Of a DNA stretch of 64,000 nt, positions 44,360 through 54,773 are shown piece after piece (the stretch's first letter is position 1; every line of letters begins with the position of its first letter). The translations under genes and the position numbers were made by a program. Source of the stretch: Hortaea werneckii (lineage: Eukaryota; Ascomycota; Dothideomycetes; Mycosphaerellales; Teratosphaeriaceae); contig JBAOKB010000142.1 in NCBI GenBank assembly GCA_037044905.1, positions 62,001 to 126,000 on the forward strand. Direction: 5' to 3'. The notes under the pieces were generated by a model. The model saw only the letters and a list, made by a program, of their open reading frames with translations, did no database searches and was not told the DNA's origin.

Positions 44360-47300
44360 TTAGTTAGTTATAAGCTTAACTCGAGGGTATATTAACTAGC
44401 TATAGAGCTCTTAACTAACTAACTACCTAATAGATGTAGTACGCTCTTAACTAACTAACTAACTAACTAATAGATAGAGGCTCTCTATTAACTAACTAAC
44501 TACCTATTAACTAAGTAGATATAGTATTACTAATTTTAGTAGATATAGTAGATATAGTATTACTAGCTTTAGTAGATATAGTGTTACTAGCTTTAGTAGA
44601 TATAGTATTACTATATCTACTCGCTATTAACCTTATCTACTACTACTACTTTCGAGCGCTATACTACCTCTTTATTTTTAATCTTATTTATAATTTACTA
44701 AGCTTTATTACTATTAGTAATACTATTATAAAGCTAGCTCTTAAGGTACTACTCTATTTTAATTATATTAGGTTTAAGGCTACTACGCTTATTAGTAATT
44801 ATCTTCTTTATTTAACTAAAAGCTTTTTTATACTTAGAGCTTATACTTAGTATACTAAAGACATCGAAAGCTAGCTAAGCAAGAGTTAGATAAAATTTAT
44901 TACTAATATCGATTTACTACCTTAGAGGCGTAGCTATATACTAAAGCTCTATAGATAGATCTACTACTATAAAGGTATTAAGCTTTTACTAGTACTCTAG
45001 CTGTCGATAAGGGTTTTTATCTACGCTTATATAGTATATACTAAACGACTTAAGCTAGTCTTTATCCTCCTCTTTATTATTATTATTAAACATTTAGTAC
45101 TTTAGCGTAGGGATTAATAGTAGTAACTATTAGCTAGATAGAATCTTATTTTTAGGTAGTTAATTAATAAATCGGTGCTAGTAGAGTTCTACTACTTCTT
45201 TAGTATTACAAACCTCTTAACTACTATGTTTTTCTTCGGCCTATTAATCCTTAAACTACTAAAAGTGTTTACTAAAATATAGAGTAGTAGTAACTCTATA
45301 GATTTAGCTATAGTTAGTAAGGGTATAGTAGTATAAAAGCTTCTAAAAGGCTATATTAATATAGTATATATAATAATTAGTAAACTTAAACGGCTCGTTA
45401 ATTACCTCTTGTTATACTTAACTAAGCTTGTTAAATAGATAATTATAAGCTAGTAGTACCTCCTATATAGCGCTATAAGTACTAGTAGCCGCGTAGCCCT
45501 TAAGGCGCTTTATAGTACTAAAAAAAGGCTTTAGAATAAAGCTAAAGTATCGAAGCTCCTTCTAATCTTAAGTATTAAAAATATTAGTTATAATATTATA
45601 ATTACTACTTAAAGCTACTTAGTAACGAGTGTAGTAGAGTTTAATAGGCCTTTAAAACTATAGAGCGCGCTATATTATAGTAAAGGTACTATTCTACTAG
45701 ATACCTATATTACACTTTAGCTAAAGGTACTATAAAAGTACTTTATTAGCTTACTCTTATTAGATACTATTAAAAACCGCTATATACTTGCTCGAGTATA
45801 TAATATAAGTAATAATATTATAAAGCTTACTAATAGTACCTTACTACTACTAGAGCCTATATTCTTTAAGGTCGCTAGCTTCTATAAGCTCTCTCTAAAG
45901 CTACGTAAGGCCCTTACTAAAAAGTAGAGCTTTTATTATAAGGTTAATTATATAACTAAAGTAGTATAGGCGCTACTTATAGACATTAATCTAATACTTT
46001 ATAGTAAGCTTAGTAAGGTAGGTATTATTATTTAAAATATTATCTATCTAAAAAGCGCTAAAGTAATTACTAATCTTGTAATATTCGATAGTCTACTTAA
46101 GCGCTAGTATAAGGTTATTAGTACTATATCTACTCTTTAGCGGCCGTAGTACTAGTAGAGCGTACTAAAGTTTTATACTACTATTAAGCTAGTAGCTAAC
46201 TATACTAAGTAGATAAAAGCCTTATAATAATTACTAACTATTAAATAAAAGGTATATTTAACTTTTTATAGTAAGTAAGCTAGCCTTTATATCGGCTTAG
46301 CGCTTCTTAAAAGTAGTAATAATCTATATTCTAAAAGTATTCCTTGTCGGTAGTAGAGCGTAGATTTAAGGCCCGTTATAAATAAGGAGGTTAGTAAATA
46401 AAAGGCTAGTAACCTATATAAAGGAGAGCTCGTTTTAAACTATATAGTTAATTAACGCCTCTTACTAGTACTCTATATACTAAATCTAAGGTTTTAGAGG
46501 CTTATTAGTCTAGAAATTGCTAAGAGTAAAGCTTAGGATCTTTTTAATAGTTCTATATAGTTCTATAGAGTACTACCTCTCGAGGTAGTTTATTATACTA
46601 CTTATACTATTTATATCTTTTAGCTAAAAGGTAGTATTATTATTATAGTAATAGTAGTAGATCTAGTATCTACTACCCTATTAATTAGGGTTAAGTAGCT
46701 CTTTAAGCTCTATACTATATTTAAAGACCTATAAAATATAGCTCTTACTAACTAAGCGCTTAGTACGAGGTTAAAACTAAAAGGTACCGAACTAACTAAA
46801 GTACTAAAGGTCGACGTCGAACTTAGCGCGCTTATTAGTATATATAGTATTAATCTTTCGCGTTTTCTTTATACTAGTAGATAATTCTATATCCTCCTTT
46901 TTAAGTATTTCTATAGGCTCGTCGCTATTACTATAAGGTAGTACTACGCTAAAGGTTAATACTACGCTCGAGGATAGGGGCTTATAGAAGTTTAGCTACT
47001 AAGTAGCCTTTTTAATATATTTTAAGGGGCTAGCAATCGCGTTTGTTTTTCTAGTTAATTTTTTAAAACTTATAGAGTATACCTACGATAGTATATTAGT
47101 AAAGAGATAGTATTATTAATACTATAGTTAATAAAGAAGGTCGACTAGAAGTAAGTTAAGAGCTTTCGATAAAGCTTAGTATATAAAGCTTTATAATATC
47201 TAATACTATAGACTAATTAGGTTTAGCAAGGTAGTATTTCTATATCCGCCTATACTTCCGCGCTTCCTATACGGAGCCGTCGACCTCTAAGTAGTTAGAC

Positions 47301-47492
47301 CTATATAAGGGTTATATAGGGTTACAAAAATACCTAGGATTTAGTTAGTTAATTAATAAAGAGGTTACTAATAAATAGTATTAACTAATAAGAGCGCTAA
47401 TAGATATAGTATTAACTAACTAAATAAAGAGGATTATAACTAACTAACTAACTAAAAGTATTAGTTAGTTAGTCAACACTATAAACCCTTAG

Positions 47493-47511
47493 CTAACTAT
47501 TAACAGGACTA
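47493..47511 (-). repeat. Right terminal inverted repeat (hAT)
   Basis: Reverse complement matches the left repeat at 17 of 19 positions; both mismatches are CA to TA. Confidence 0.9.
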
Positions 47512-47519
47512 ACTGCCAA
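47512..47519 (+). repeat. Right target-site duplication of the hAT element
   Basis: ACTGCCAA, identical to 44333-44340. Confidence 0.9.
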
Positions 47520-48143
47520 TCCTTTTGCCAAATGCTAGAACCGATAGACTGCTCTCGATCCCGAGCTCCAGCGCCGGTGTCCCTTCATCTCAACAACTAT
47601 CACTCCAAAAGTCCTGAAGTGGTCCGATAATATGGTCTTCCAACATAGTCTCGATAATGGTCGGGTGGATTCGGAAGCACGTCAACAGAACAGCGCACGA
47701 GAATCAACAAGGGTGCCGGTTACAAGCGACGGCGACTGGAGAGTCGCATGATGTTTGTGTCTGGGCACAGCGATGGTACTTCCGCAAAATCTCCGCAACC
47801 ACTAGTACATCTGCAGATGAGTGCATTGGCATGAAGCACGACATTGAAAGGCTGCATTGGCTTTACAAAGCTGTGTGGGTCGAAGATGCTAGGGAAAGAT
47901 GCGACCGTGTACTCGCCATCTGTTGCCATTGTAAGGTAAGGTGCAACCGTACACTCGCCATCTGCTGCCAGATCGATGCTAGCATGGCTATCGCCAGAAT
48001 AACAGGGGAGGTATCGAGTTGAGGATATATAGCAAGAGTTTCGTCGTCCATCTAGCACAAATTCCAACAGAACACTCAAGCTTTTAACAACTAAAACATC
48101 TCGCACATTGTTCTCAGAATCTCCATCCTTCATTGTCGACCTT
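47520..48143. promoter_or_regulatory. Upstream region of the nitrilase gene
   Basis: Non-RIP sequence between the transposon and the nitrilase ATG. It holds two imperfect 29-base direct repeats, 47900-47928 and 47942-47970 (period 42), matching at about 25 positions, all differences being transitions. A 121-codon frame crosses them but has no family features, so I read this as promoter and 5' leader. Confidence 0.5.
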
Positions 48144-49277
48144 ATGGCTCCAACGCTGCTCAAGTACAAAGCTGCGGCTGTCAACGCCGAGCCCGGTTGG
48201 CTTGATCTTGAGCTTTCAGTCAAGAAGACCATCCATTGGATCAATGAGGCTGGCAAGAATGGATGCAAGCTGATTGCTTTCCCGGAGCTATGTAAGTGGA
48301 GGCGTTGACAATGGTGGTGAACTTACTTATACTAATTCCAATGATTAGGGATCCCTGGGTATCCGTATTGGATGTGGAAGGTCAACTACCAGGAGAGCCT
48401 CCCGCTACTGAAGAAGTATCGGGAGAATAGCCTGCCTTCAGACTCTCCTCAAATGTACCGCATTCGGGCTGCGGCGAAGGAGAACTCCATCTTCGTGTCT
48501 TTGGGATACTCTGAAGTGGACCTCAACAGCCTTTACACCACTCAGGTAATGATCGACCCCAGCGGCAACATCATCAACCACCGCCGCAAGATCCGGGCCA
48601 CTCACGTCGAGCGTCTTGTTTTCGGTGACGGTACCGGCGATACAACTTCCATGGTTGTCGACACGGAGATCGGCCGCATCGGCCACCTCAACTGCTGGGA
48701 GAACATGAACCCCTTCCTCAAATCCTACGCTGTCTCGCTTGGGGAGCAAGTTCACGTTGCTGCTTGGCCTCTGTACCCACACGCTACCACGTTGAAGTAC
48801 CCGGATCCCTACACCAACATCAGCGACTCCAATTCCGACATTGTGACTCCAGCATATGCAATTGAGACTGCATCCTATACGCTTGCTCCCTTCCAGACGA
48901 TCTCTGCTGCCGGTGTCGCGCTGCAGACACCTCCAGGCAAGACACCGGAGGACAACAAGATTTACAATGGCAACACCCGCATCTATGGACCAGACGGGCA
49001 GTCCCTGATCGAGAAGCCTACCGACGACTTCGAAGGGCTCGTATACGTTGACATTGATCTCAACGAGGGACACCTGAGCAAGGCCCTGAATGATTTCGGC
49101 GGTCATTACATGCGCCCAGATCTTCTACGGCTTGTAGTGGACGTGGACCGGAAGGATGCAGTCAGCAAAGTGAAGGGATCCGGCTCCCACGAGGTAGTCA
49201 GGACGGTTGACCGCGTGGGTCTCAGTCGTCCATTCAACGAGCTCGAAGTGCCAGTCTCGGAGGAGCAGGAGGACTGA
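48144..49277 (+). CDS. Nitrilase / cyanide-hydratase-type enzyme
   Basis: Exons 48144-48291 and 48349-49277 join across a 57-nt intron (GTAAGT donor, phase 1); 358 aa. The carbon-nitrogen hydrolase triad is complete: Glu48 (FPELW), Lys130 (HRRKIRATH) and Cys165 (GHLNCWEN). WIPGYPYW and GEQVHVAAWP are also typical. The length matches fungal nitrilases, which convert nitriles to acids and ammonia or hydrate cyanide to formamide; motifs alone do not separate these. It is probably cytosolic, since no signal peptide is visible. A dehydrogenase and a transporter gene follow within 2.5 kb. Confidence 0.92.
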
Positions 49278-49987
49278 GGTGCGTGATGGGTTGCGGAGAA
49301 TGCGCGGGTATCTCTTCGCTTAAGAACGATGTGCATCCTTGTGCATGTACATCCTTGTGTAATTAGATGAAAAGCTTCTCCTCTCTGTCAGTTCCATGCA
49401 AGCGAGTGTTGTCGTTTATTGTCTTCCCCCAAGTGGTAGAGAATAGAAAGTGGAAAAAAACCCTGCCACTTCCGCGAAGAAGCCGTAACGGCAGCGCACA
49501 TAGCTGTTTCAGATACGATTAGTAAGTCACAGCAGAATCTCTTACCCTGTGCACCAAAGCTCGCTGCTTTTACTGCTTGGCACTGTTACGGAGGTTCCTC
49601 CTCGGTAAGCGATGGACCATTTTGAGATCTGCCCATGGACTCTAGACGAGATTTTAGTGTTGACGGAGAAGCCGACAAGGCCCGCAACGCACCCGGCTGC
49701 GGGCCAGACAACCTTGGCCAAACACGGTTGATGCATCGGCTGTGAGAACGAGAGTCGTGATTACCACAGCCGTGTGATTGTGAGATGATTACACGCACCC
49801 TCGAAGCTCATTGCACGATCGCGTAAGCTATTGCCTTCGGCATTACCTAAGTGTTCAAATTCTTTCAATGGGCATACAGTATATGGAACTTCAAGCAGCG
49901 TGCCATGCACCTCGGCTCTCTTCTGCAGAGGCCATCTCTCATCTTGCGCAGGCTGCGTCCTGCTTGCCGTGAAGGGGTTTGATCTCG
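49278..49987. other. Convergent intergenic region, no gene
   Basis: 710 bases between the 3' ends of the nitrilase and dehydrogenase genes. Antisense frames opposite the dehydrogenase end are shadows. Nothing else was recognised. Confidence 0.5.
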
Positions 49988-50937
49988 CTATGCTGTCGCA
50001 CAGTGGCCGCCGTCGACTCTCAGATCCGTCCCCGTCATGAATGAAGCGCCATCTGCGAGCAAGAAGATGGTCGGCGCCCGGAAATCCTCGGGTGCTCCGA
50101 ATCGACCAAGAAGCGCACCCGCCATCCACTGCTTCTCTACCTCCGGTTTGGCCTGAAGCAGCGCATCCGTCATAGCAGTGCGGATGTAGCCAGGAGACAG
50201 GGTGTTGACACGGATGCCGTGCTCGCCCCATTCATACGCTAATGACCTGCACATCTGGTGAACTGCCCCTTTGCTGGTATTATAGGCTGAGCAGTGCAGA
50301 CCCTATTTACTGTTAGTCTCGAGACCTGAAGACATTTGGTCGACAGCGCGGTGGCAAACGGGCTACTTACCCTGTTGGCAATGTTTCCCGACATCGAAGC
50401 AATCAACACAATGCTCGCCCCCGATTTCTGCGCAACCATGGCCCGCGCGAACTGTTTGGCGATAATGTAGCTTCCTGTCACATTGACTTCCATCATACGC
50501 CGGAAGCCGTCCATTGGATAATCAAGCGCATCCTCCATCTGCTGAATTCCTGCAGAATTGACAAGTCCTCTCATCGGCTTTCCTCTGCTTCGCGCCTCCT
50601 CAGACTTGGCTTTGATTAACTGCTCAACTGAGGCCTCGTCCGTTATATCGCAGCGATCGTAGCTGATGTGTAAGTTCCTGGCTCCAGCTATCTTCTTTGC
50701 TGTTGCCCAATCCTCGCTGTCAGGTTCTTGGAGAACATCTAGACAGCAGACGTCGGCTCCGGTCTCGAGAATAGCGTAAGCGAGATTGAGGCCAAGTCCT
50801 CTTCCAGCTCCCGTGATCATCACCGTCCTGTCGCGTAGTCTGAAGAGCTTCTCGGCTGAGAGACCTGCAGCGTCGCTCTGATCCGGTTCGGGGGCATCGC
50901 GGGCAACGGCAAGGTCTGAGACTAGAGCAGGAGACAT
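49988..50937 (-). CDS. Short-chain dehydrogenase/reductase (classical SDR)
   Basis: Minus-strand exons 50371-50937 and 49988-50302 join across a 68-nt intron (GTAAGT, ACTAAC branch site); 293 aa. The Rossmann motif is TGAGRGLG (42-49), then NSAGIQ (the NAG motif), a Ser in IASMSG (about 181), and SAYNTSKGA with Tyr196 and Lys200, the catalytic pair. GIRVNTLSPGYIRTAM and the C-terminal RVDGG complete the classical pattern. An acidic residue (LDV) after the second strand favours NAD(H). The substrate is unknown. It is divergent from the MFS gene, which suggests joint regulation. Confidence 0.92.
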
Positions 50938-51594
50938 GTTGGCAAAGTCTAGAATGGCTGAGTCTACCTTTCTTTGGGGAGGTTATGGCATAAGTGCAAA
51001 AGGAAGGAAGTTAGAGTTCATGACCTTGGTCTATATAGCTACGTTCGATTGCATGATGACATGGCACTCTAGCATTGCGGATCTGGTTGAGTCCATGGCG
51101 TAGAAGGGCTTTGGAGGGCTCGGGATATTGATTCCCACAATAAATGGACAAGTTCCGGAGAACATCCATCATAAAAGACCAGTGTGTCGCTTGAGAGCGT
51201 CAAGGGTTGCCCGCTTTGAACACTTATCAGACGTCTGGCAGCGTGGGGTCCTCGTAGCCTTGCATGATTTCGGCATACCTACTTTAATGTTATCGAGCCA
51301 TAGGACTCGACGTAACAAGCTGGTAGTAGATCTCGATGTCTCTGCTGACACCTGAAAGCAGAACGTAAGGGACTTTTAATAGACGAGGTAAGCCTAGCCG
51401 CAGATGAGTGGAGCTGGCTGTGGGGTTCCCCATACGGAATGCGTAGCCGCAGCCGCTTCTGGCCGAGCGACAGCGGAGCTTGAGGAGTCATGAATGTTCC
51501 TGGAGCGTTGTCCAAATAATCGTGCTTCCACTTTCCCTTCTATTTCGTGGTCACTCACCAAATATTGGGAATCTCGTTGAAGAGCGGCGTCAAC
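50938..51594. promoter_or_regulatory. Divergent promoter of the SDR and MFS genes
   Basis: 657 bases between head-to-head start codons of the dehydrogenase and transporter. No specific site was identified. Confidence 0.5.
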
Positions 51595-52986
51595 ATGTCG
51601 ACGACAGTCGAATTGTCACGCTTAGATCATTTAGCACCAGATACCCCCGACCCTCGAAGAACGGCAGACTCCCATTCGCCTTCCCGAGCACAATTAGCCC
51701 TCCCACCCACTGATCAAGGACTGCAAGCATGGGTTGCTCTTGCTGGGAGTTTCCTAAGCAATGCCTTGATCTGGGGCTTCGCGCTCTCATTTGGCGTGTT
51801 GCAGGAGTATTACATGACTACTGAGCCTTTTGCTTCGCAAGGCGGCATTGCAGCCATTGGTACCACTTCGACTGGTATCATGTACCTGACCATGCCACTC
51901 TTCCTTGAGATCTTCAGAAGATGGCCGAAAACGAGGCGCTGGTCTCTGTGGGCCAGCGTTCCCATCGTTGCCATCTCGCTTGTCGGGGCCTCATTCGCGA
52001 ACACTGTGCCGCAGCTACTTGTTACTCAAGGTATTTTCTACGCCATAGCCGGCAATGCGCTAGTGATGCCGACGATCAACTTCATCAATGAATGGTTCTC
52101 CCAGAAACGAGGCCTGGCTATTGGTATAGCCATCTCTGGCGACTTTGCGGGCGGTATAGTTATGCCTCTGCTGCTTCAAGCGATCTTGGGCGCAGTTGGT
52201 CATCGATGGGTAGGTCCCTAACTTTCTACTGTTCCCTCAATTCTGATTCTAATAGTCGGAATCCAGACTCTTCGAATTGTTGCAGCCATCATCGTTGTTA
52301 TCTCTTCGCCAATCTTGTTCCTACTGAAGCCTCGTCTTCCTGTCTCTGCTACCCATGTGGCGGCTCCAATGGACCTCTCCTTCATGCGCGAAGGCTTCTT
52401 CTGGACATTGCAACTTTTCAATACTGTCCAAGCTCTCGGATACTTCCTTCCAAACAACTACCTACCCACCATTGCTCAGTCCTTGGGACTTGGTAGAACC
52501 CTCGGATCCCTCACGGTCCTGATTGTCAACTTTGGCGCCATCTTTGGCTGTGTCGGTGTTGGCGCTTTGGTTGACCGTTTCGATGTAACACTGGTTCTAT
52601 TCGCGCAAGGCTTACTCGCTTCCATAGCAGTAATCGTTGTGCTCGGACTCACTACCAACGTAGCCCCTCTCTTCATCTTCAGTCTAATGTATGGCCTTAC
52701 GGCTGCGGCTTACTCAACCGCCTGGGGCGGGATCATACACGAGTTGCAACGGAAGAACGAGAATACCGATGCCAACATCGTCTTCGGTCTCCTCGCTCTT
52801 GGAAGAGGCGTAGGATCAATCATCTCAGGTCCGCTCAGCGAGGCTCTTGTCACGAATAGTCCAGGGATTCAAGAAGCAGCCTCCTCCGCATATACCAGCA
52901 AGTACGGCTCGATCATCATCTTCACCGGTTGTACCGCACTAGCCGGAGGATTTGGTTGGTTCTTCAGGAAGGCTAGACTGATTTGA
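51595..52986 (+). CDS. MFS transporter, monocarboxylate-porter type
   Basis: Exons 51595-52209 and 52267-52986 with a 57-nt phase-0 intron (GTAGGT donor, CAG acceptor; a nearer TAG at 52255 would break the frame); 444 aa. A polar N-terminus of about 45 residues leads into about twelve hydrophobic segments. FGVLQEYY in helix 1, NFINEWFSQKRGLAIGIA between helices 4 and 5, and GHRWTLRI fit the fungal MCH-like monocarboxylate-transporter group. It likely sits in the plasma membrane. Its neighbours (nitrilase yielding acids, SDR) make carboxylate uptake or export plausible, but this is inference. Confidence 0.88.
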
Positions 52987-53638
52987 AGAGGCCACCCTCG
53001 CCTATGCGGTTTCGTTGCCCCCGGTGCATCGATGAAGCAGTTGATCAATGGATGAGACAGCGAAGGACTTGTGAGTTGTGACCAAGCTCGCCAGCCGCTC
53101 TAGGGAGACGTTGAACTTGTTCGACTCCTGGGGTGTAGTGAGCGGCTCCACGAATGAAGCAAAGGTTAGAGCCAATGTTCTACGGACATGGAATGATATG
53201 GACGAAATAGCTTGAGTTTGACGAGTCAGATGTGATTAAAGATCGGGCAACGATCCAAAGTGTTGCGCAAATGATAGGCTGAGATTACGTAGCAACGATT
53301 CCATAAGTGTCGCATGATGATACAAATAGACACCCTCATTGACCTCATTAATGTTTGACAATGACATGTTTCTACGCCTTGTTCCTTGCTTGTCAACCAA
53401 TCTGGTGAATAGACATCGCACAGACCACGCAGCGCTGTGAGACCCCGCCGAGCCGTCTTATCTCACCTGCACGTTGCCATCCCCTCATTCCCGTTACCGG
53501 CCAGCGGCCTTCGCTTGACCAGCCCGTCCCGCCTCGCTTACATCTGAGGCATGAGTAGTAGCAACGAAGGCAGTCCGCCATCGTGGTCCAACCTCTGGCT
53601 CGTGATCCGCGCCGCACTACGGCGAGCCTTCGTGCGCA
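52987..53638. other. Intergenic, promoter of the DAL3 gene
   Basis: 652 bases without a credible gene between the transporter and the ureidoglycolate lyase. Confidence 0.5.
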
Positions 53639-54517
53639 ATGCCCACAGTCCCCAGAACGTCGGCCTTGAGCCGCAGCGTTCCCGTTGAGACGCTCACGCC
53701 TCAAGCGTTCGAGGGGTTTGGTGAGGTGGTGCAGAATCCACGTACGCATGGCGGTCAGCCTAGTAGTCTGCAGAAGACAGAGGCAAACCAGGGCTCGGCG
53801 GAGAAGTGGTTAGATGTCACCCAGATGCGGAATTGGTATCACCTGAGCTCGAGCGCGAAAGCGGCCGAAGTGAAGATGAACATGTTTGTGTGTAAGCCGC
53901 GGCAGCTGTCGGATGGGGAAGAAGGGCGGAAGACTTTCGCGGTGAAGATACTGGAGAGGCATCCATTTACGCCGCAGACGTTCATCCCAATGGGACTGGG
54001 CCAGGAAGACCAAACGACATCGTATCTGATCATCGTCGCCCCGACGCTCCCACTGAGCTCAGGCAGACAAAGTAATCACCAGGGACTCGAACCAGCATAT
54101 CCGCTCCCGCCGCCGCAGAGGAAGCGCAGCTTGAAAGAACGGCTGTTAGGAGCAAGACCCAACCCTTTCACAAACGACTTCACCCCCTCTACGACCCCTT
54201 CATCTTCCTCAACAAAGCCCGGTGGACCCCGCCCAAAAGGCCCCGGCTTGCCAGACTTGAGCAATCTTAAGGCTTTCATCGCACGAGGCGACCAAGCGGT
54301 GACGTACGGCCCAGGCACTTGGCATGCACCTATGGTCGTCTTGGGCGAGAAGCCGATTGACTTCGTAGTCGTGCAATACATGAACGGCGTGGGCATTGAA
54401 GACTGCCAGGAAGTCGAAGTGGAAGCCAGTGACGGTGGGAATGGTCTGAGCGTAGATGTTGGCGGAGTGTTCACTGACGATGGGATGGCAAGCGAGGCGC
54501 CAAAGGCTAAGCTGTGA
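53639..54517 (+). CDS. DAL3: Ureidoglycolate lyase (allantoin catabolism)
   Basis: Single exon, 292 aa, ATG at 53639. The family's landmarks are present: TLTPQAFEGFGEV (18-30), a VKILERHPFTPQTFIPMG metal-site segment (102-119), YLIIVAP, LKAFIARGDQAVTYGPGTWHAPM (His229) and FVVVQYMNG. It converts ureidoglycolate to glyoxylate and urea in purine degradation. Yeast DAL3 is about 195 aa; the extra length is mostly a Pro/Ser-rich basic insert at about residues 139-208 between two core strands, plus an acidic tail. The insert is in frame with no splice signals, so it looks genuine. Confidence 0.88.
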   Translation: MPTVPRTSALSRSVPVETLTPQAFEGFGEVVQNPRTHGGQPSSLQKTEANQGSAEKWLDVTQMRNWYHLSSSAKAAEVKMNMFVCKPRQLSDGEEGRKTFAVKILERHPFTPQTFIPMGLGQEDQTTSYLIIVAPTLPLSSGRQSNHQGLEPAYPLPPPQRKRSLKERLLGARPNPFTNDFTPSTTPSSSSTKPGGPRPKGPGLPDLSNLKAFIARGDQAVTYGPGTWHAPMVVLGEKPIDFVVVQYMNGVGIEDCQEVEVEASDGGNGLSVDVGGVFTDDGMASEAPKAKL

Positions 54518-54773
54518 GACCGGGAGAAAGGCGCATGTGTTTGGTTTGCCAGGAGTGAAGGTGGTGGTTCTCTTTAATGAGTTTTGATTCTGTCAAATGA
54601 CGGCCTATGCAGACACAGACTCGATACCCTTTTGATATTTGGAAATTAATATTGACAATCTTGCATCCACTCATATCCAATTCTTTGACGACCGGCTAAA
54701 ACTTTTGGTACAAATAATATACACGGAACGCAATGCACCTTCGCTCAACAATATACTAGACACATCAAAAGCT

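Larger units (their letters stand above)
44341..47511. mobile_element. RIP-mutated hAT-type DNA transposon, 3171 bp
   Basis: Terminal inverted repeats are at 44341-44359 and 47493-47511. The left reads CAGTCCTGTTAACAGTTAG; the right, reverse-complemented, reads TAGTCCTGTTAATAGTTAG. They differ only at two CA-to-TA positions, exactly the RIP change. An 8-bp duplication (ACTGCCAA) flanks the element, as hAT transposases produce. Subterminal zones are full of TTAGT/ACTAA tandem units (for example 44357-44376, 44449-44471 and 47443-47474), possible former transposase sites. The interior is almost free of CpA and TpG and has no usable transposase frame; its length would suit a once autonomous copy. 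It lies between the PPSY-protein gene and the nitrilase without breaking either. Confidence 0.88.

Noticed and set aside
44581..44850. 89-codon open frame in the transposon, rich in Leu, Ile and Tyr
   Set aside because: Composition follows the RIP-driven TA-rich DNA; no transposase motif, so treated as chance.
47657..48022. 121-codon frame upstream of the nitrilase
   Set aside because: Cys-rich by virtue of the direct repeats; no family features, and it occupies the promoter.
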